Shown: positions 44,025-55,300, numbered from the stretch's first letter. The stretch is 64,000 nt of DNA from Rhabditoides inermis (GCA_963966185.1 CAWZYM010000214.1:719501-783500); one strand, 5' to 3'. Notes: generated by a model not told the origin, from the letters alone. Translations and numbers: made by a program.

Positions 44025-45733
44025 AATGAAGTTTTTCGCTTAATGAACCGCTATCAATATATTCAATGATCCACAAATATATCACTGGAATAGATAATAT
44101 GCCACTTGCAATATGAAAGTAATGGGCGCGTCAAATTAACCACAATTTTTATGTTTATGTTTATGTTATTTTTATTTTTTATTTTATATTCAGTCCTATT
44201 TATCAACGAATCAAAAAAAAAAAATGAAGGAGACTCACTGGAGAGTGAGCTGGCGGAAGATCTCTTCCGGCTTCACGAGGGGAACGAGGACGATAATGGA
44301 GTAGAGGCTCTGCTTCTACTGTAAGGGGGGTGCTTTATAAGCGCTCAACAAGCTGACTGATAACAAGTCTCTCACGGCTCTGGCTGGTCAGCCTCTCAAC
44401 TGCCACCTGATCAGAATGATCACGGTCGTACGACTGAGCTTGTACTCTCCAACTCACCGGAGAAGAAGAAGGGGGAGACCCTGTAACCTTGTAGACGGAT
44501 GAGTGTAGTACTGGAGAGTGTGTGATGACAGTCGACGGTAGATGGGGAGACCTTGTAGCCTTGTAGACGGATGATGTTGTACTGGAGAGTGTCTGATGAC
44601 AGTCGACCTGGCAGGATAGGGATACGGTAGCTGGTTGCTAGTTAATGGGTGGAGACTTACGGTAGATGGGGAGGGTGAGGATGATAGCTGAGAGATTGCT
44701 GCTGCTGCTGTAGCTGGAGGGGCACTCTGCTGGAGGCAGTCGTGCCGGAATGGTTTGCTACCCTTTGCCACTTGGTTATATACTGCTCCAGTCCAGGCTC
44801 CGCCTCCGGAAAAGTTGCCAATTCTGTAGCGAGGGGAGGTTTTTGCACCGTCACGGGACCTCTTTTTGTTGGACTCTTGGGACTCCGGAGCTCTTTCGCC
44901 TGATTGGGCCATTATGCATGCAGCTCCTCCGTGCGCCTGGCTAAGATTTTTAGACTTTTTCTTGATCAGCGGAAGTCGACGCTCTCTGCGGCGCCCACGT
45001 TTCTGCTCCTCGAGGACACTTTTTTGCACTTTTTCTTGGACTCTTGGAAACCTCGGGACTCTCGGTGATTATGCATTCAGCCGTCTCCCGGACTCTTGCA
45101 CGGGTTTTTGCACTCTTTCCGGCAAACAGCGGACTCTTCTATATGCGTTGGCAACCTCTTTTTGCACCGTCAAAAAACTTTTGGACTCTTTGCACGTCCG
45201 AGCAGACCTGACCTTTTTCTTTTCAGATTACTGTATGTGAACTTGAACTTGTAGGATTACTTAACGATGTGATGAACCCGACTACTACACTCCACGCTTC
45301 TTACTATCATGACCCTCTTCCAGCGCGCAATCATTGGTCATGACTCAGAAACGTTTCATGTAATGTGAGCTCATCATGATTGTTTGTACACACAACCCAT
45401 CGTTTTATATCTGTAGCCATCTTCTTTGACTTTTACACGCTTTCTGCGTAGTTTGTATTCCGTTCCATTCCCTTCCCATCTCATCGCCTTGCTGTGCTTC
45501 CGCGCACGCCTCATAGACTGTGGATCACAACAAAACAATGTTGCTTTCCTCTCACCATGGCTGTTTGACACGTACGGTATGTACTGTAATCGACGAACAT
45601 TTGTTACAAATACACGGTACGTAACCATGGTGATAGCCGAATTGCCACGAAATGAATGAGATGGATATGGAATAATATGGAATACTGATGGTAAAAAAAT
45701 AAATAAAAAAAGAGTGGTAGGCACAATGCACCA
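44025..45733 (-). other. 5' leader of the BEL/Pao element
   Basis: About 1.7 kb between the 5' LTR and gag. It contains an imperfect tandem duplication of about 70 bases (44471-44540 and 44543-44606, sharing CTTGTAGACGGATGA and ACTGGAGAGTGT) and several GGACTCTT reiterations at 44870-45190. An open frame of 191 codons (45029-44454, start MQKSVLEEQKRGRRRER) is basic and low-complexity with no known domain. I treat it as doubtful coding. Confidence 0.5.
45716..45733 (-). promoter_or_regulatory. Primer-binding site candidate
   Basis: Directly after the 5' LTR the coding strand reads TGGTGCATTGTGCC. The TGG start is the complement of a tRNA CCA end, and TGGTGCAT fits the 3' end of a tRNA-Gly. 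The primer identity is inferred from these 8-9 bases only. Confidence 0.5.
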
Positions 45734-46059
45734 TGTTTCGGCAGATGGGTTATTCCTAGTATGATTCCAGTCTACTATCTAAGATTCCTACGTTATTACC
45801 AGGTGGTTCAGTGATATCAAACCCAATGCAGAAACCGACCTATTCCAATCCAGCTCACTCCTAATAGACTCTCACATAACACACACATCGATTAGACCAA
45901 TAGACCTTTATGACATAAGGAATATAGCGATAGTGAGAATGGGAGGGCGCGACTGTTCTCCGTGTCGCTCCTGTGAAGAGTGCCTGCCTTCTCCTCTCGA
46001 GGGGGCGGGGCGTCGGATGGGCGGGGCCGAACCTCCTTGCGTGGCCTCTGGCCGCGACA
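45734..46059 (-). repeat. 5' LTR of the BEL/Pao element
   Basis: 326 bp, identical by eye to the 3' LTR. The right end CA is followed by the GCGTC duplication. It also supplies the new C-terminal codons of the interrupted ShK gene, with a stop at 45892. Confidence 0.92.
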
Positions 46060-46464
46060 GCGTCCGCACGTCTTGGGGCACTGGGTGGTCATGAGGCTGT
46101 AGTAGGCAGAGTTGTTGCACAGATGGGCGCTCGCAGCACATGCGGACACGCCGGTTGTCGGGTTCACCTTGTCCGCGCACGTCGCTGCAACGTTCCTTCC
46201 GTTGTTTCTTATACACTCTACTCACCAGCAGCGGTGGTGTTGCAGCAGATTTCGGCAGTCGTTGCCTCATTGAGACAAGTGAACCCAGTCGGGCAGTGTC
46301 CCATCACGCAAGTTCCCGGCTTGCCAGAGGTCGTGTCTGAAGATTTATATTTTTTACTAGCTCTCTTTCTATCTGTTCTACTCACCTATGAGGGGCGTTC
46401 CAGAGCATACGGTAGTGGCGTGGATAGCTGGGAGTGCAAGAAGGGCAATGAGAAGGCACATCAT
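45892..46464 (-). CDS. ShK-domain secreted protein gene truncated by the retrotransposon (5' half, LTR-encoded tail)
   Basis: Exon 1, 46386-46464, encodes a signal peptide (MMCLLIALLALPAIHA). Exon 2, 46226-46336, has a six-residue-spaced Cys motif ending EICC. Exon 3 begins at 46184 and encodes an ShK domain that reaches the insertion site at 46060. The LTR's first three bases (TGT) replace the lost Cys codon, so all six cysteines remain. The frame then runs about 46 codons through the LTR to a stop at 45892. ShK domains are compact disulfide modules common in nematode secreted proteins; no specific target can be given. A TATA-like GGAATAAAAG lies about 45 bases upstream. The original second ShK domain is now at 28317-28456. 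Confidence 0.75.
46060..46064. repeat. 5-bp target-site duplication, right
   Basis: GCGTC directly after the right LTR, matching 28524-28528. It lies within the codons for the last Gly-Arg-Cys of an ShK domain. Confidence 0.9.
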
Positions 46465-47350
46465 GGTTGGTAGGAGATACTGGGTCGGATGTCTCTTTCG
46501 AGTCCGCCAACTCCTTTTATTCCCTCGCATCACTCGCCCCGATGTAAGCTGTACACACTCGTGTAATTGTAACCAGGACGCAATTGGTTTGCGCAGCATG
46601 AGCATAGTTTCGTTTCGAATAGTTTTTTTCCGACCGCGCTGATCAAACACTCAAACAGTTCGGAAGTCGAATGTACTTGGATCTAGATATGTCTACAATC
46701 ATGACCAGCATGTAGTGAAATGTGAATGTTGCTACTTTCAAAAAGTATAAACAAAGAAATATCAGCGTGAGTACTTATTTCACTCGCTCGCCGCTGTCAC
46801 ATCGGTTGGCACGCGCAGCGCGGCCGCCATTGGAAAGTGCAAAGTCAGTGCATGCCGCCTTTGAAGATTCCCACGCGGCGCGGCGCGCGACTGTGACAAG
46901 CGATACCGAGCCGTGTCTCTTCTTTGCATTTTTCTTTGCATCTTCTTTGCATTTTTTGACTGTGCCTGTGTTACCATTTGCAACACCTAAAGGTGAGTAC
47001 TTTTCTTGTAATTTTCTCTAGATTGGTAGATCCCTGCAATTTTTTGCATTTGTATTGTGAAACAAATAGCGCGTGGATCGATTCTGTTCGATGCTTTGTT
47101 CGAACAAACGGAAAGGCACAGATTGATCTCGCATCAGGGTTCGAAACTGATCTGTCCACATACATGTAATGATGGACTCGATGCGCTGCTCTGTGATGAA
47201 AGTCTAGTTGGGAATTGTTGCTCAGGTAATGAGAGAAAGACTGTCCGACTCTTTTGTTATCGAGTTGAGCTTGTCTGCGCAAGAAAGTGATCAGTATTCA
47301 CCTACGCTTTTGTTAGAAAAATGAATAAATGCAAGAATCTTTGATAGAAA
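46465..47350. other. Intergenic region between ShK genes
   Basis: No supportable gene. Includes the promoter of the truncated ShK gene and a GC-rich stretch near 46790-46920. Confidence 0.5.
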
Positions 47351-47755
47351 ATAAGAGCTTATTTCCCGGTCGCGAATCGTCGGGGGCGCGGCTCAGTGGA
47401 TAGAGCATAGAGCGTTCGTCTCTCAATCTCACGGTCGCTGGTTCGATCCCCCTTGGAGTCAACCATTCTTGCGAAATTCACCTAGCCCCTGGTATAGAAA
47501 TTCACCTAGCCCCTGGTACCCAACCCAACTACCTCTGCTGGCGTCGTCATAATCCAAAAACCCTATCTTGTTCTCGACTAGGAGGACCCCGGATTCAACC
47601 AGCTAAAAAAGTTGTACTCCATTTCACTATTGTTTCATCATTTTTATTTTAACAATATTTTATAAAACAAATCATAGTAAAAGTCACATTCACATAACAT
47701 TAATGTTTAAGGACGCAGACGAAGATAAGAGCTTATTTCCCGGTCGCGCATCGTC
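47351..47755. repeat. Pair of 31-bp direct repeats around the SINE-like element
   Basis: 47351-47381 and 47725-47755 differ at one base (GCGAATCG versus GCGCATCG). The right copy is the authentic end of the ShK pseudogene, including its TAA. The left copy is displaced. Confidence 0.8.
47382..47612 (+). mobile_element. SINE-like element with tRNA-related head
   Basis: The head, 47384-47460, has an A-box-like GCGGCTCAGTGG and a B-box GGTTCGATCCC. The body contains a 23-bp tandem duplication (GAAATTCACCTAGCCCCTGG, 47474-47519) and a 3' part matching 12318-12410 in gatA, ending AAAAAA. It is flanked by a 31-bp direct repeat (47351-47381, 47725-47755) that duplicates the end of the adjacent ShK pseudogene, although about 110 bases of other sequence lie between the A run and the right repeat. 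Confidence 0.55.
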
Positions 47756-48544
47756 CGCATGTCTTGTGGCACTGGGTGGTCATGAAGGTGTAGTAGGTGG
47801 GGTTGTTGCACAGATAAGCGGTCGATGCCCGTGTTGGGGTTGACGAGGTCAGTGCACGCTGAACGAGACATTATTACACTTTATCACAATTACGTTCACA
47901 ATTTTACATTTACATTCACAATATTACAATTTGTACACTTGTACATTATTGCTCACTGCTTACTGGATGGGGCGGGAGCACGGCTTCCGTACGTCTTCGG
48001 GCACTGCTCCGTTATAGGGACTTAGTAGGCCGAGTTGCTGCACAGCGCCGTGTTACTCGCGCAGCTCGACACACCCGTCTGCGAATTGATCTTGTCCGCG
48101 CAGGCTGGAACGGTATGTGTTTGAGTATCGCAATCGATCACCTACTTGGTGCACTACTTGTCCGCTCATCAGGCTCAGACTGGAACGATAATATGCGATT
48201 ATACCTCGATCACTGACTAGTTGGTGCCGCGGTAGTAGTAGTAGTGGTGGTCACCGCGCACCGTGCACACGTCGCCGCACACTGCTGTGTCATGAGCGCA
48301 TAGTAGGTGGAGTTGCTGCACAGGTGCTTGAGACCGGCACAGTCGGACTTGCCAGTCTTCGGATCGACCAGATCGACGCAGGCTGGTCTGGTCTGATCGC
48401 AGCACACCTCCGCAGTAGTTGCGGGATTGAGGCAGGTGTAGCCAGTGGGGCACACGCCGGCCACACAGAGTGACAGGAAGAAGTGCAGGTGGTGGTGGAT
48501 AGTGCCGCGGGCAGAGCTATGACTATGAGGAGAAGGAAGAACAT
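47733..48544 (-). pseudogene. Degenerate three-domain ShK gene
   Basis: A signal-peptide start at 48544 (MFFLLLIVIALPAALS) is followed near 48480 by a shift of frame into the Cys motif and first ShK domain (about 48215-48400, ending in a Thr run). The second domain (about 47960-48104) has an in-frame TAA where family members have the second Tyr of YY, and the fifth Cys is Tyr. The third (47733-47860) has lost several codons between NPNTG and the third Cys, shifting frame, but ends in the same ATGK-stop as the interrupted neighbour. Multiple independent lesions make this a pseudogene unless the assembly is faulty. Confidence 0.7.
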
Positions 48545-48864
48545 GGTGCGGATGTGGCTACATTGTACGCTGCACTTTCATACTGTGCAACACATTTTTA
48601 GCATTAGTTTTTGAACCGTTTTTTAGGAACTTACCTTCTGATTAAACAGTGGACGTGAACGTTGTTCGTTGTACGGAGAGTGGCATGTGTGCACAGTAGC
48701 GTTCAATTCGTTCACTATCGACATAAACCACATTCACAATGTGCACTTGTTCGCGTTGAGAAGGAAAGTATAAATCTATCGTTTCAAGAGTGTTAATTGA
48801 ATGTTCTTTATCATCACATATCGATTCATAAATGAGTTATTAGGCATAAATATAACTCGCAGGA

Positions 48865-50004
48865 TTACTTCGCGCAACGTCCGCAGGTCTTTGGGCACTG
48901 CTGGGTCATGAGTGTGTAGTAGACAGCGTTGTTGCATAGGCTGGCCTGTCGAGGACAGTCCGACACACCAGTCTTCGAGTTGATCATATCGACGCAGGCT
49001 GAGAAAAGACTTATAGAGAAAGCGAAAGTGTGATAAGGAAGAGATGGTGAGCAACCCAGTTTCGGCTCCTACCACCTGACTGGATTGTTCGGACAGTCTC
49101 ATACGAGGCGGAGCACTCATCAGAGATGACCAACCATTGTGAATATTCACATTGAACTTACTCGAAGGTGAAGCAGTGGTCGCGGTTCCAGCACATCGCC
49201 CGCATGTCTTCGGACACTGCTCCGTCATCAGCTTGTAGTAGTCAGATCTGTTGCAGAGACCGGACTGCCTAGGGCACGCCGACACTCCCGTCGCCGGGTT
49301 GACCTTGTCGACGCAAGCTGAACATATAAGCATATTCTATAAGATTTCTGGTATACTTACTGGATGTGGAGGGAGTGGTGGCAGCGGCATCGCACCGTCC
49401 GCAGGTCTTGGGGCACTGCTTGGTCATCAGGTCGAAATAGAGCGAGTTGTTGCATAGGTGGGCGGTCGATGAGCACTGCGAGACACCAGTCGATGGGTTG
49501 ACTTTGTCCGCGCAAGTCGAGGCGGCAGCGGTCGAGGCAGAGCCAGCTGAAAAGTCGACGCAATCGAAATGAAATGAAATCACCATGCCTCTCTTCTCCT
49601 AGACTCGTAAATGAGAACTTTCCGTGATGCCGCTTACAACTGTGCACGATTTCATACTGTACATGTAATTTATTTCACTCACAAGGCGCGCTCGTAGCAG
49701 CTGTGCCGGCGCCGGGGACAACGTTGGCGTTAGGGCAGCAGATTCCATCGGGAATGGCGGTCGACGGGACGCAGGTGGTCGTTGCGTCCGGGCACATCGA
49801 CATCACGCACGCTATGAAAAGGCTCGCACTTAGCTGAGGATTTTTTTTATTGAAAACAGTGCAACTCATTTACGGGCCCATTTACGGTTAACGGGATGGC
49901 TATTTCCCTCTACTCGAACACCACTCACGATTTGTGGTGGCGACGCTACACGTGGTAGTGGCGAGGGCGAGGGGAAGAGCGAGGAGGATGGCGACGACCT
50001 GCAT
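48865..50004 (-). CDS. Secreted protein with three ShK domains
   Basis: Exon 1 (49929-50004) has the signal peptide MQVVAILLALPLALA. Exon 2 (about 49684-49811) has a short Cys motif (ATTTCVP, GICCP). Three ShK exons follow (about 49363-49548, 49165-49318, 48865-48999), each with six cysteines and the CPKTCGRC ending, joined by Thr/Ser/Ala linkers. The stop TAA is at 48865. A GGATAAAAAC TATA-like sequence lies about 35 bases upstream. Function beyond secretion is unknown; ShK proteins in nematodes include surface-coat and hydrolase-associated proteins. Confidence 0.8.
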
Positions 50005-50298
50005 GCTTGAGTGGCGTCCATCTCGCAACGCACCGTTTTTATCCTCGAACCCGAGCCTGGTCTATGTATCAGCTGCGCACACTTTACGCGCGCGTACCGT
50101 AGTACTTTCGCGTTTGCGCAGCCCTTTTCAGCCGCTTCCGCTACCTAGTCAAATACGATGTGAATGAACGGAACGCTGATGAACAAGAACTGAGTAGACT
50201 GTAAAGGACATGCAAACAAAAAAGACAATGAAATCACATTTCATAACTCTCATTTGGCATTTACAATTCTATATATATAGTAATAGAAAACAGTGAGA

Positions 50299-51218
50299 TC
50301 AGCAATATCCGCATGTCTTGGGACACTGCTCTCGCATGAGCTCGACATAGTCCGGGTTGGAGCAGAGAAACACCGAGAACACACAGTCGGTGGTGCCAGT
50401 GTTTGGATTGATTTTGTCCGCACACTTTGCACTCGTGCTGCTACTGCCGTCTGAAAATAGATTGCACTCAACCCTAACTACAATTGGTTAATTGAGAATA
50501 TACCATTGCAATATCCACAGGTTTTTGGGCACTGCTCCTTCATGAGCTTCTTATAGTTGGAGTCGGTGCAGAGCGCTTTTCTCGCGGGACATTCCGACAC
50601 ACCAGTCGCGTTGTTTTTCTTGTCCGTGCAGACAGTCGCTAGAAAAGTTGTACTCAAAACGAAAGTTGCTATTCACTCACGTTTAGTTGTAGCGGTACCG
50701 CAGTAGCCACACGTCTTCGGGCACTGCGCCTTCATCACTTCGTCGTAGATCTTCTCATCGCAGAGATGCTTCCGTTTCTTGCAGTCAGACACGGCCGTGT
50801 CCGGATTCAGCTTATCCACACAGGCAGCTGTGATCGCAGAGGAAGATCGCGTGGAGACGGTGACTGAAGTGCTTGGTGCGGGTGCAGGTGTGGATGCAGC
50901 GGGTGGTGGGGTGACGACTGGAGCCGCAGTGGATGCACCGACCACCGGCGCGGCTGTGCTGCCAGCTCCAGCAGCAGTTGAAGCAGTCGTCGCGGGAGCG
51001 GGTGGCGGCGTGGCGGCATATGTGCAGCAGCTGCTGCCATCGGTCGAGCATGTCCATGTTGATTGCAGACACGAGCCCACGATGCAGGCTGTAATAGCTC
51101 AATGACAACTGCGTTACATGTACTGATACTCACGTCCTTCCTCCGTACCGCCGACATCGCACGCACAATGCGCTGTTCTGTAGAGCAGCGCAAAAATCAG
51201 GAAGTGAACGACTACCAT
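50299..51218 (-). CDS. Secreted protein with mucin-like linker and three ShK domains
   Basis: Start ATG at 51218 with signal peptide MVVVHFLIFALLYRTAHC. The next exon (about 50680-51090) has a Cys-rich head (CIVGSC, SSCCTY), about 60 residues of Ala/Pro/Thr/Val-rich sequence, and the first ShK domain (CVDKLNPDTAVSDC). Two further ShK exons follow (about 50503-50640 and 50299-50452), ending CPKTCGYC-stop. An ACTATAAAAG box is about 30 bases upstream. The mucin-like linker would be a target of O-glycosylation. Confidence 0.8.
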
Positions 51219-51405
51219 GATGTGATATTGCTCGCTAGTGTGCTTGACTTTTATAGTCGTTGAACGGTTTTTGTAAGCGGAGATGGCTGCATTGTGATGT
51301 TTTTATGAACTTGAAAAAACTGGAATGTAACGTTTGCGCAGCGTACAGGATAGCGTACAGACAAAACGTTTATAAATATACACAAGCATTGCACACAACA
51401 CACAG

Positions 51406-52065
51406 TCAGTTTTTCTTGTCTCCGCGTCGTCGCATCTTTTTGCCGTCCTGGCAGCGCATGCAGGTGCGCGGACACTGCTCCGTCATCAGATCGTAGTAGG
51501 CGGGGTGCTCGCAGTAGCCGGCCATGTGTGCGCACTCCGACTCGCCCGTCCCCGGATTGGCCAGGTCCACGCACCCCGACTCGATCTCCGTCCCCTCATA
51601 GCAGTGGCCACAAGTGCGCGGACACTGCGTCTCCATGAGGCTCTTGTAGAAGGGCTTGTCACAGAGCGCCTTTCTCCTGCTGCAGTCCGATGTTCCTGTG
51701 CTGGGGTTGATCTGGTCGTAGCACTCGAACTCATTTGGGACTGTGGTTTTCTCGGGTGAAAGATCGTCCACGGTAGTTTGGAACGGGATCTCGGATGGCA
51801 GCACAAACGTGGCTTCTGCTTCGTAGTCTTCGGTATCACCGCCAGATTTTGGAGCGATTGATTCTTTGTAGTCTTCGATCTCTGCGTCACTCACGCAGCA
51901 GAAGCCATCCTTGCATTCTCCAATCAGACAGCTGCTCGAATCGCTGCATTCTGAACGCAAACATATAACACATAATTTAAATGTAAACTTACTTCCTGCT
52001 ACAACGCAATCTTCTTGCGAAACAACGCTAGCAATAACAAATGAGAGAAGGAGAATACGAATCAT
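51406..52065 (-). CDS. Secreted protein with two ShK domains
   Basis: Start ATG at 52065 (MIRILLLSFVIASVVSQ signal peptide). A 42-base in-frame segment with GTAAGT and TTCAG ends (about 51953-51994) is probably a short intron. Then follow a Cys motif (CLIGECKDGFCC), an acidic linker of about 60 residues, and two ShK domains (CYDQINPSTGTSDC and CVDLANPGTGESEC), ending in a basic tail, TAA at 51406. A GATATAAAAGG box lies about 27 bases upstream of the ATG. Confidence 0.82.
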   Translation of the reverse strand: MIRILLLSFVIASVVSQEDCVVAGSKFTFKLCVICLRSECSDSSSCLIGECKDGFCCVSDAEIEDYKESIAPKSGGDTEDYEAEATFVLPSEIPFQTTVDDLSPEKTTVPNEFECYDQINPSTGTSDCSRRKALCDKPFYKSLMETQCPRTCGHCYEGTEIESGCVDLANPGTGESECAHMAGYCEHPAYYDLMTEQCPRTCMRCQDGKKMRRRGDKKN

Positions 52066-52347
52066 AGCCAGATACAATGACAATCGACAATGCCCTTTTA
52101 TATCGTGTGTTGTTGATATACATCCATTACGGAATCTCATGTAACAAAACAATAACACTGGTCAAATTGTTTGAACAAGCTGCAATTTGTAAAGCAGGAA
52201 AATTGTAAACAAACAAGCTCTCAGCACACACACAATCATTTTCGGACTTGCGGAATCTTTATTAAATTATTATTACGGCACATAGCACGTGTCCACCGGT
52301 ACACACAAATATCTTCATCTAACAATCTGTGCATAATATATCGATTG

Positions 52348-55300
52348 TCAGCATTTCTTGCAGCTGAATCTGCATTGGTCATCCATCATAGCAGCATAGG
52401 CAGGTGCACTGCAGAGTGACACCATCTTCGGGCAGTCAGACACGCCCGTCTTCGGGTTGATCTTGTCGTAGCAGCCTGAAGTACTCAGAATTAGAATTGC
52501 GGAATCTTTGTACACATCTTGTGGCATGTGAACTATGTGATATCACTCGAATCACCCACTCTTGTCATAGGTGTTGACAGTGCAGTGTGCGCATGTGAGC
52601 GGGCACTGCGTCTTCATCATGCTAGCATATGCCTCCGTCGTGCACATCGAACCCATCTTGGGACAGTCGGACACGCCCGTCTTCGGATTCAGCATGTCCA
52701 CGCAGTTGCTGGATGTCTGAACGAGAGTGTGAACGGATTGGACATCATGGCATACCTCAGCAGTGACAGCAGTCGCGGCGGTGCCGCAGTATCCACACGT
52801 GTATGGACACTGGGTGCGCATCATGTCCACGTAGAGTGTGGCCTGACACAGGTGAGCCGACTTGGGACAGTCCGATACGCCCGTCTGGGGATTGAGCAGG
52901 TCAACGCATGCAGCTGCAGCTGTAATGAACCGTAGTAGTGCACGTAAGTTTGTGGTAGCGAGAAAGGTCACACAGCGCTGGAAAAAAACTTGAGTGTGAC
53001 GCAGTCTCTTTGATTGACATGTGGGCTCATTTGATTTGAATGCGCGCGCCTAGGTTTTCTCACGATCTGAAGTGCGAACAAAGGGTATTCGTGTTCTACA
53101 GATATCCGCGAAGCTCGCTCTCTCCCGTTCTATGTATATCTCTAATCGCACTCACCGGTGGTAGTTGTGGTTGTAGCAGGTGCCGGTGTAGTCGTGCAAT
53201 ATTTGCACGTCTTTGGACACTGTTCTTTCATCCATTCGAGATAGAGGCTGTTGTAGCACATGGATGCTCGTGCAGGGCAATCAGACACACCAGTCTTCGG
53301 GTTGACCATGTCTTCACACGATCCAATCGCAGGAGGAGCTGCAGATGATGAATTAATCGTATGTAAAACCGCTGTAGTCTTACCAACAATTGTCGTAGTT
53401 GTTTGACCGCAGAAATTACATGTTTTTGGGCACTGCACTTTCATTGTTCCGATGTAGAGAGGGTTTGTACACAGCGAAGCTCTAGCAGGGCAATCCGATA
53501 CTCCAGTTTTCGGGTTGATCAGATCCACACATCCACTTCCAGCTGTGGGAGCTAAAATTTGCGTTTGAGTATAACACGAAGTTTAAAAAAATTACCCGGT
53601 GTAGGAGTTGTCGCTTGACCGCAGAAATTACAGGTTTTTGGACATTGCACCTTCATTGCTTCGATGTAGAGAGAATTGGTACATAGCGAAGCTCTAGCAG
53701 GGCAATCCGATACTCCAGTTTTCGGGTTGATCAGATCCACACATCCACTTCCAGCTGTGGGAGCTAAAATTTGCGTTTAAGTATAACAAGAAAAGTTTAA
53801 AAAAATTACCCGGTGTAAGAGTTGTCGCTTGACCGCAGAAATTACAGGTTTTTGGACATTGTACTTTCATTAGTTCAATGTAGCTAGGGTTTGTACACAG
53901 CGAAGCTCTAGCAGGGCAATCCGATACTCCAGTTTTCGGATTGATCAGATCCACACATCCACTTCCAGCTGTGGGAGCTTAAATTTGCGTTTAAGTATAA
54001 CACGAAAAGTTTTTTTTTTAAACTACCCGATGTAGGAGTTGTCGCTTGACCGCAGAAATTACAGGTTTTTGGACATTGCACCTTCATTGCTTCGATGTAA
54101 AGAGAATTGGTACATAGCGAAGCTCGAGCAGGGCAATCCGATACTCCAGTTTTCGGATTGATCAGATTCACACATCCACTTCCAGCTGTGGGAGCTAAAA
54201 TTTGCGTTTGAGTATAACAAGAAAAGTTTAAAAAAATTACCCGGTGTAAGAGTTGTCGCTTGACCGCAGAAATTACAGGTTTTTGGACATTGCACCTTCA
54301 TTGCTTCGATGTAGAGAGAATTGGTACATAGCGAAGCTCTAGCAGGGCAATCCGATACTCCAGTTTTCGGGTTGATCAGATCCACACATCCACTTTCGGT
54401 TGTGGGAGCTAAAACATGTGTTTGAGTACAACACAAGTACATAAGTTTAAATTTACCTGGTGTAGCAGTTGTCGTTTGACCGCAAAAGTTACATGTTTTT
54501 GGACATTGTACCTTCATTGCTTCGATGTAAAGAGAATTGGTACATAGCGAAGCTCTAGCAGGGCAATCCGATACTCCAGTTTTGGGGTTGATCAGATCCA
54601 CACATCCACTTTCGGTTGTGGGAGCTATAAATCGCGTTAGAGTACAACACAACATAGTTGAAACATACTCAGCGAACTCTGACCGCAGATGTTACATGTT
54701 TTTTGGCACTGCACTTTCATGGCTTCAATGTAAAGAGGGTTGGTACACAGCGAAGCCCGAGCAGGGCAATCCGATACTCCAGTTTTCGGATTGATCAGAT
54801 CCACACACCCACTATCGGTTGTGGGAACTGAAACATGTGGTTGACTATAACACATCAAAATGGAAACATACTCAGCGTAGTTTGACCGCAGAAGTTGCAT
54901 GTTTTTGGGCATTGTACTTTCATGGCTTCGATGTAGAGAGGGTTGGTGCACAATCCAGCGCGAGCGGGACAATCGGACACACCGGTCTTAGGATTGATCA
55001 AATCAACACACGTATCCACTGAATTGAAATATGAATGAATGTGATGTATGGAAAATACCTGTTGTGGTCATTTCAGATGTCATAGTAGTTGTCGAGTCTG
55101 TCGTTGTTGTGGTCTCGAGTGTAGTAGTGGTGACAGGAGCGGTGGTGGTCTCGAGTGTAGTAGTGGTGACAGGAGCGGTGGTGGTCTCGAGTGTAGTAGT
55201 GGTGACAGGAGCAGTGGTGGTCTCGAGTGTAGTAGTGGTGACAGGAACCGTTGTGGTCTCGAGTGTAGTAGTGGTGACAGGAACCGTTGTGGTCTCGAGG

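Larger units (their letters stand above)
28529..46059 (-). mobile_element. 17.5-kb BEL/Pao LTR retrotransposon with envelope and extra genes
   Basis: The element is bounded by two direct 326-bp LTRs (28529-28854, 45734-46059), each starting TG and ending CA on both readings, and by the GCGTC duplication. The coding strand is minus. Order from the 5' LTR: leader, gag N-terminal part, inverted partial copy of the element's own 3' end, long gag-pol-env frame, antisense membrane-protein gene, accessory sense frames, 3' LTR. BEL/Pao assignment rests on the DUF1759-like gag segment, three CCHC-type knuckles, an Asp protease with DSGAD, an RT with YVDN and the downstream RNase H and integrase. LTRs identical by eye indicate very recent insertion. 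The interrupted gag suggests this copy is no longer autonomous. Confidence 0.92.

Noticed and set aside
46060..55018. Potassium-channel toxin function for the ShK proteins
   Set aside because: The domain name derives from an anemone toxin, but the cysteine scaffold alone gives no activity, and such domains are widespread in non-toxic nematode secreted proteins.
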